DNA of 8,681 bases from Dyella_B sp035508595 (lineage in GTDB: Bacteria > Pseudomonadota > Gammaproteobacteria > Xanthomonadales > Rhodanobacteraceae). The position numbers and the translations under genes are program-made. Positions 6,390 to 8,681 of the stretch are shown here, one piece after another. Below the pieces are notes generated by a model. That model was given only the letters and a program-made list of their open reading frames with translations. It had not been told where the DNA came from and did no database searches. Position 1 is the stretch's first letter. Every line of letters begins with the position of its first letter. Where the stretch lies: assembly GCA_035508595.1 (NCBI GenBank), contig DATJMR010000035.1:1-8681 (forward strand), in the 5' to 3' direction.

Positions 6390-7628
6390 TTATGAGATGG
6401 TTGGTGCGGCGCTTTTGCGCGCGCTCTGAACGATGCCTTTCGTTCGTAGACTAGCGATCTCCGTCAGGCTGAATCCAAGCAGTTCTAAAACTTCATCGTT
6501 GTGTTCTCCGAGATCCGGAGCACGTCTTGCGGGCATCTTGCTTACGCCGTGCACATGAATGGGGCTGCTGATCGTTGATGTCAGCTTGCCGCCCGCACCT
6601 TCGAGCGGGACCACGATTTCATTCGCCCGCAATTGGGGATCTTCGATGACTTCCTGTGGTCCGCGCACCGCACCGAAAGTGACGTGAACACCACTGAACA
6701 CTTCATACCAATACGCCATAGGCTGTGAGCCGAACAGCTCGTCGAGAATGGCGGTGAGCTTCGGCCGATTTTTCGCCAGGCTGGCCGGATCCGCGAAGCG
6801 CGGATCAGTCAGCAGATCCGGACGACCGATCGCTTTCGTAACAGCCGGCAGCTTGTCCGGCGTGACGATTAGAACAAACCAGATGTCGTCTGACGCACGA
6901 TAGACGTTAAGCGCTGCGTTCGCCGGTTGCGTCCGGTCATGCAACCCAAAGAACTTCGCGCCGCACAGCGCGGCCTGAATCGAAACGCTCGCCGACCAGA
7001 CACCTTCCGCGAGCAGGGACGTGGTGACATAGGCGCCTTCGCCAGTGCGCTCGCGACGATAAAGTGCCGTAACGATCGCCGAATAGAGACCGACGGCGGT
7101 CGCATTATCACCACTACCCGCGACCGGCCATGTCGGCGGCGCGCCGGCATCGCGGGTCATTGATAGAAGGCCGCTTCGCGCCCAGTAAGCCGTGATGTCA
7201 AAACCTGGTAGATCAGCGTCGGGGCCTTTTTCTCCGAACCCAGTGAGATCCGCATAGATTAACCGTGGGTTCCATTGCGCGACGTCCTGATATTCAAGCT
7301 TCAACTTCTTGCGCGCAGGGTGTGGCGTGTTGACGATGAGCACGTCGGCCCACCTGACTAAGCGCTCAAGGACCGTTTGGGCTTCGGGAGATTTTAGATC
7401 AAGGGTGATGCCCCGCTTGTTGCGATTGGCCAGATGCCACTGATAGGCGTCGTCCGCCTGAGGTTGTGGTGGCAGCTTGTTGGCCATTCTCCAGGCATCC
7501 CCAGCGGGCGGTTCAACTTTGATCACATCCGCACCGAAGTCGGACAGGATCACTGCGGCACTGGGACCAGCGATGAATGTAGCCAGATCCACGACTTTCA
7601 GGCCGGAGAAGATATTATCGTTTGCCAT
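6390..7628 (-). CDS. CaiB/BaiF (class III) CoA-transferase
   Basis: It moves CoA between acyl-CoA and a free carboxylic acid through an aspartyl-CoA intermediate. The 412-residue length is normal for the family. The N-terminal signature GLKVVDLATFIAGPSAA is followed by SDFGADVIKVEPP and GDAWR, then NRNKRGITLDLKSPEA, DLTGFGEKGPDAD, and Asp144 in PGFDITAYWARSG, which matches the catalytic Asp position of the family. RRERTGEGAYVTTSLLAEG and the C-terminal DLGEHNDEVLELLGFS, a motif common in this family, are also present. AGGAGA lies 7 nt before the ATG at 7628. Together with the acyl-CoA dehydrogenase and hydratase genes upstream it probably activates the acid that enters the pathway. Racemases of the AMACR type share the fold, so a racemase role is not excluded, but the operon context favours transferase. 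Acid and CoA donor are unknown; with a glutaryl-CoA dehydrogenase-like neighbour, succinyl-CoA:dicarboxylate exchange is one option. Confidence 0.9.
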   Translation of the reverse strand: MANDNIFSGLKVVDLATFIAGPSAAVILSDFGADVIKVEPPAGDAWRMANKLPPQPQADDAYQWHLANRNKRGITLDLKSPEAQTVLERLVRWADVLIVNTPHPARKKLKLEYQDVAQWNPRLIYADLTGFGEKGPDADLPGFDITAYWARSGLLSMTRDAGAPPTWPVAGSGDNATAVGLYSAIVTALYRRERTGEGAYVTTSLLAEGVWSASVSIQAALCGAKFFGLHDRTQPANAALNVYRASDDIWFVLIVTPDKLPAVTKAIGRPDLLTDPRFADPASLAKNRPKLTAILDELFGSQPMAYWYEVFSGVHVTFGAVRGPQEVIEDPQLRANEIVVPLEGAGGKLTSTISSPIHVHGVSKMPARRAPDLGEHNDEVLELLGFSLTEIASLRTKGIVQSARKSAAPTIS

Positions 7629-7668
7629 TGGTCACTCTCCTAAAACACAACCGAGTGGAATGTGTCGC

Positions 7669-8496
7669 TCAGCGTCCGTGAAATTGTGGAGCGCGCTTTT
7701 CTAGAAAGGCGGATGTGCCTTCATTCTTGTCATCGGTAGCGGCGCAAATGCCGAAGAACGAAGCTTCCAGCGCCTGGCCTTGGGCGAGGCTGGTGTCCAA
7801 TCCTCCGTTTACCGCAGCGAGCGAATAGCGCGTGGCGATGGGAGCATTGCTGAAAATCTGGTTTAGGATCTCTTCGGCGCGGCTAATAAGAATGCTGGAC
7901 GGGACCACTTCATTAACCAATCCGATGCGCCACGCTTCTTGCGCGGAAATCACCTCGCCGGTGAGGATCAGTTGCAGGGCTCGCCCCTTTCCGACCAACC
8001 GCGGCAACCGTTGCGTGCCGCCACCGCCGGGCAGCAATCCCAACCTAACTTCGGGCTGTCCGAATTTTGCAGTTTCCGAAGCAATGCGAAGCGTGCACGC
8101 CATGGCGGTTTCGCAGCCGCCACCGAGCGCAAAACCGTTGATGGCGGCGACAACCGGTTTACCGAGGTTTTCGATTAGGTCGAGCACGGCCTGCCCATTG
8201 CGGCTAGACCACTCGGCTTCCACCGCTGACAGGTGTGCAACCTCGCTGATGTCTGCTCCGGCGATGAAGGCTTTGTCACCGGCGCCGGTCACAATAACAC
8301 CATGCACGTCCCCATCACTTTGGGCTTGCGTAAACGCCATTCGGAGGTCCGTCCACGTCCCTGCGTTCAGCGCATTCAGAACGTTAGGACGATTGACCGT
8401 GATGTATGCAATGGCGCCTTTTTTTGCGTACAGAACATTCTCAAGCACTGGCGCCGTCTCGATCGGTTTCACTGTTGTCGTTGTCATCGGGGTCAT
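7669..8496 (-). CDS. Enoyl-CoA hydratase (crotonase family)
   Basis: It adds water to a 2-enoyl-CoA to give a 3-hydroxyacyl-CoA in the cytoplasm. The 275-residue protein has NRPNVLNALN near residue 35, the oxyanion-hole segment AFIAGADISE at about 76-85, and GFALGGGCE ending in Glu129. Glu149 follows in KFGQPEVRLGLLPGGGGTQRLPR. These two glutamates match the catalytic pair Glu144 and Glu164 of rat crotonase, so true hydratase activity is expected rather than isomerase or hydrolase activity. The end, FLEKRAPQFHGR, is typical of the family. The first 20 or so residues are a Thr- and Pro-rich extension; an in-frame ATG at 8487 would drop three residues. The ATG at 8496 is preferred because AGGAA lies 7 nt upstream. 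It lies 33 bp after the acyl-CoA dehydrogenase gene and 40 bp before the CoA-transferase gene. Substrate chain length cannot be read from the sequence. Confidence 0.94.
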   Translation of the reverse strand: MTPMTTTTVKPIETAPVLENVLYAKKGAIAYITVNRPNVLNALNAGTWTDLRMAFTQAQSDGDVHGVIVTGAGDKAFIAGADISEVAHLSAVEAEWSSRNGQAVLDLIENLGKPVVAAINGFALGGGCETAMACTLRIASETAKFGQPEVRLGLLPGGGGTQRLPRLVGKGRALQLILTGEVISAQEAWRIGLVNEVVPSSILISRAEEILNQIFSNAPIATRYSLAAVNGGLDTSLAQGQALEASFFGICAATDDKNEGTSAFLEKRAPQFHGR

Positions 8497-8529
8497 AATG
8501 TCGTTCCTGTTTCGGCGTTGTACCTGCTG

Positions 8530-8681
8530 TCAAATAAAGGCACTCAGACCCGTAATGGCCTTGCCGACGATGAGGTTTTGCATTTGGAACGTGCCCTCGT
8601 AGGAGTAGAGCGCTTCAGCATCTGCGAAAAAGCGTCCGACGTTGTAGTCGGCGGATATGCCGTTTCCGCCCAGAACCTCGC
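8530..8681 (-). CDS. Acyl-CoA dehydrogenase, C-terminal end (glutaryl-CoA dehydrogenase-like); 5' part outside window
   Basis: Only the last 49 codons and a TGA stop (complement of 8530-8532) are present. The reading is EVLGGNGISADYNVGRFF, then ADAEALYSYEGT, then QMQNLIVGKAITGLSAFI. LGGNGIS, YEGT and the AITG ending match the C-terminal flavin and substrate region of the acyl-CoA dehydrogenase family, most like glutaryl-CoA dehydrogenase. The glutamate of SYEGT (codon at 8596-8598) is the catalytic base position of that group. The enzyme would use FAD to introduce a 2,3 double bond, possibly with decarboxylation if it is a true glutaryl-CoA dehydrogenase; the arginine that binds the distal carboxylate would be upstream and cannot be checked. 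It feeds the enoyl-CoA hydratase encoded 33 bp downstream. Confidence 0.87.
   Translation of the reverse strand, partial: EVLGGNGISADYNVGRFFADAEALYSYEGTFQMQNLIVGKAITGLSAFI

Larger units (their letters stand above)
1..8681 (-). other. Probable single operon of at least nine co-directional genes
   Basis: Every gene reads leftward, with gaps of 21 to 84 bp, and all but ribA have a strong ribosome binding site. I saw no credible sigma-70 promoter pair or U-tailed hairpin in any gap on inspection. The promoter is expected beyond the right edge and the 3' end beyond the left edge. Internal promoters, for example before catalase (67-bp gap) or before the propeller gene (84-bp gap), cannot be ruled out. 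Confidence 0.6.

Noticed and set aside
7832..8602. A 256-codon open frame on the plus strand opposite the enoyl-CoA hydratase gene
   Set aside because: It lies antisense to a gene with complete catalytic motifs, has no recognisable domain and crosses into the next gene. Long antisense frames are common opposite G+C-rich genes.

Overview
The window is a proteobacterial chromosomal fragment, probably beta-proteobacterial (Burkholderiales-like). That guess rests only on the look of the encoded proteins and a moderately high G+C judged by eye; there is no rRNA or other marker gene to place it. All nine genes lie on the minus strand, so transcription runs from high to low coordinates. The gaps between genes are 33, 40, 84, 48, 67, 21, 39 and 73 bp, so no gene-free stretch approaches 300 bp. 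I saw no tRNA, rRNA, CRISPR array, insertion sequence, convincing terminator or riboswitch. The layout fits one long polycistronic operon that enters at the right edge and leaves at the left edge.

In transcription order, the first part is an acyl-CoA oxidation module. It holds the 3' end of an acyl-CoA dehydrogenase whose tail resembles glutaryl-CoA dehydrogenase (8530-8681), an enoyl-CoA hydratase (7669-8496), a class III (CaiB/BaiF) CoA-transferase (6390-7628), a six-bladed YWTD beta-propeller of unknown role (5364-6305) and a 3-hydroxyacyl-CoA dehydrogenase/L-carnitine dehydrogenase-like enzyme (4356-5315). The four enzymes give a logical route: load an acid onto CoA, desaturate, hydrate, oxidise the beta-hydroxyl. 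No thiolase, transporter or regulator is visible, so the substrate and the last cleavage step are unknown.

The second part is a redox and cofactor set. It holds a monofunctional haem catalase (2801-4288), a type II NADH:quinone dehydrogenase (1376-2779), a stand-alone GTP cyclohydrolase II (RibA, 635-1336) and the first 187 codons of a zinc-dependent secondary-alcohol-type dehydrogenase (1-561). A reasonable inference is that these support the first part: NDH-2 re-oxidises NADH made by the dehydrogenases, catalase removes peroxide leaking from flavoenzymes, and RibA supplies flavin precursor. This joint role is inferred from gene order only. The two most puzzling members are the cytoplasmic-looking YWTD propeller and the RibA copy outside a riboflavin operon.
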